Shown here in pieces: positions 6,255 to 6,506 of a stretch of DNA of 6,506 nucleotides. The stretch is taken from NCBI GenBank assembly GCA_910578085.1, contig CAJTPM010000085.1, positions 1-6,506 of the forward strand. Reading direction: 5' to 3'. Under the pieces are notes generated by a model. The model was given only the letters and a program-made list of their open reading frames with translations, did not search any database and was not told the DNA's origin. Both the position numbers and the translations under genes were made by a program. This DNA comes from an uncultured Lachnospiraceae bacterium (GTDB lineage: Bacteria > Bacillota > Clostridia > Lachnospirales > Lachnospiraceae). How positions within the stretch are numbered: position 1 is the first letter of the stretch; every line of letters starts with the position of its first letter.

Positions 6255-6506
6255 ATGAAAGAACTCATACAGTGGAAGAATAATAGGGGAAAAGGCTTTG
6301 AGGATTTGGTCAAAGAAATTTTAAAGCAAATGTTTCCCGACATTTCCTTTATACAAACAAGCTATGTTCATGACGGTGGCAAAGATTTTTATTCTGTCGG
6401 CAATAATTGTGACGAGACTATTTGGGTTGAGGCTAAAAATTATAATAATCATCTGGAATTAAGTAAATTTTCTAATACGTTTATCATGGCTGATATATCA
6501 GAGATT
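6255..6506 (+). CDS. PD-(D/E)xK (Mrr/restriction-endonuclease-like) protein, N-terminal part
   Basis: The first 84 residues are seen; the gene runs off the window. ATG 6255 follows AAGGA (6243-6247) at a 7-base spacing. The sequence begins with a helix (RGKGFEDLVKEILKQMF), then HDGGKDF with D44, then WVEAKNY with E59 and K61. This D...ExK arrangement after a GFEDLV-type helix is the core of the Mrr-like branch of the PD-(D/E)xK nuclease superfamily. These domains often sit at the N terminus of larger defence proteins (restriction enzymes, STAND or other ATPase effectors), so the missing part decides its function. It is separated from lanM by the repeat block and is probably not part of lanthipeptide synthesis. 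It may belong to a defence island or to mobile cargo. The fold call is inferred from motifs only. Confidence 0.75.
   Translation, partial: MKELIQWKNNRGKGFEDLVKEILKQMFPDISFIQTSYVHDGGKDFYSVGNNCDETIWVEAKNYNNHLELSKFSNTFIMADISEI

Noticed and set aside
1..6506. CRISPR arrays, tRNA or rRNA genes
   Set aside because: No regularly spaced repeat array and no tRNA- or rRNA-like sequence was seen; the only tandem repeats are the 20-base units at 5993-6046.

Overview
The window looks like part of a chromosome or mobile island from a low-to-mid GC Firmicute, most likely a gut Lachnospiraceae relative. This is inferred from A+T-rich intergenic DNA, AGGAGG-type ribosome binding sites, an AgrC/LytTR-style two-component pair and a class II lanthipeptide synthetase. 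No rRNA, tRNA or housekeeping gene is present to fix the taxon.

Layout, all genes on the + strand: (1) 64-633, a 189-residue protein I do not recognise; (2) 704-1417, a response regulator with receiver and LytTR domains; (3) 1420-2740, a GHKL (AgrC-like) sensor kinase split by an apparent frameshift into a membrane N-terminal piece (1420-1782) and a piece with the remaining membrane helices and kinase core (1685-2740); (4) 2737-2877, a 46-residue class II lanthipeptide precursor overlapping the kinase stop by 4 bases; (5) 2907-2980, a long imperfect hairpin between precursor and synthetase; (6) 3013-5937, a complete LanM of 974 residues; (7) 5993-6046, directly repeated 20-base units resembling the end of an insertion sequence; (8) 6255-6506, the start of a PD-(D/E)xK nuclease-fold protein cut by the window edge, possibly a defence gene.

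Genes 2-6 make a compact, self-regulated lanthipeptide locus. The kinase and LytTR regulator would sense a signal (perhaps the mature peptide) and drive expression. LanM would dehydrate Ser/Thr in the precursor core and close thioether rings on its two C-terminal cysteines. The hairpin could set more precursor than enzyme. No LanT exporter/protease and no LanFEG immunity gene lies in the window: after lanM come a repeat block and an unrelated gene. The locus is therefore minimal, relies on genes elsewhere, or has been truncated. The short precursor, with core around TYSVTVAYGGLFSIICC, is the most interesting item and I do not recognise it as a described lantibiotic.
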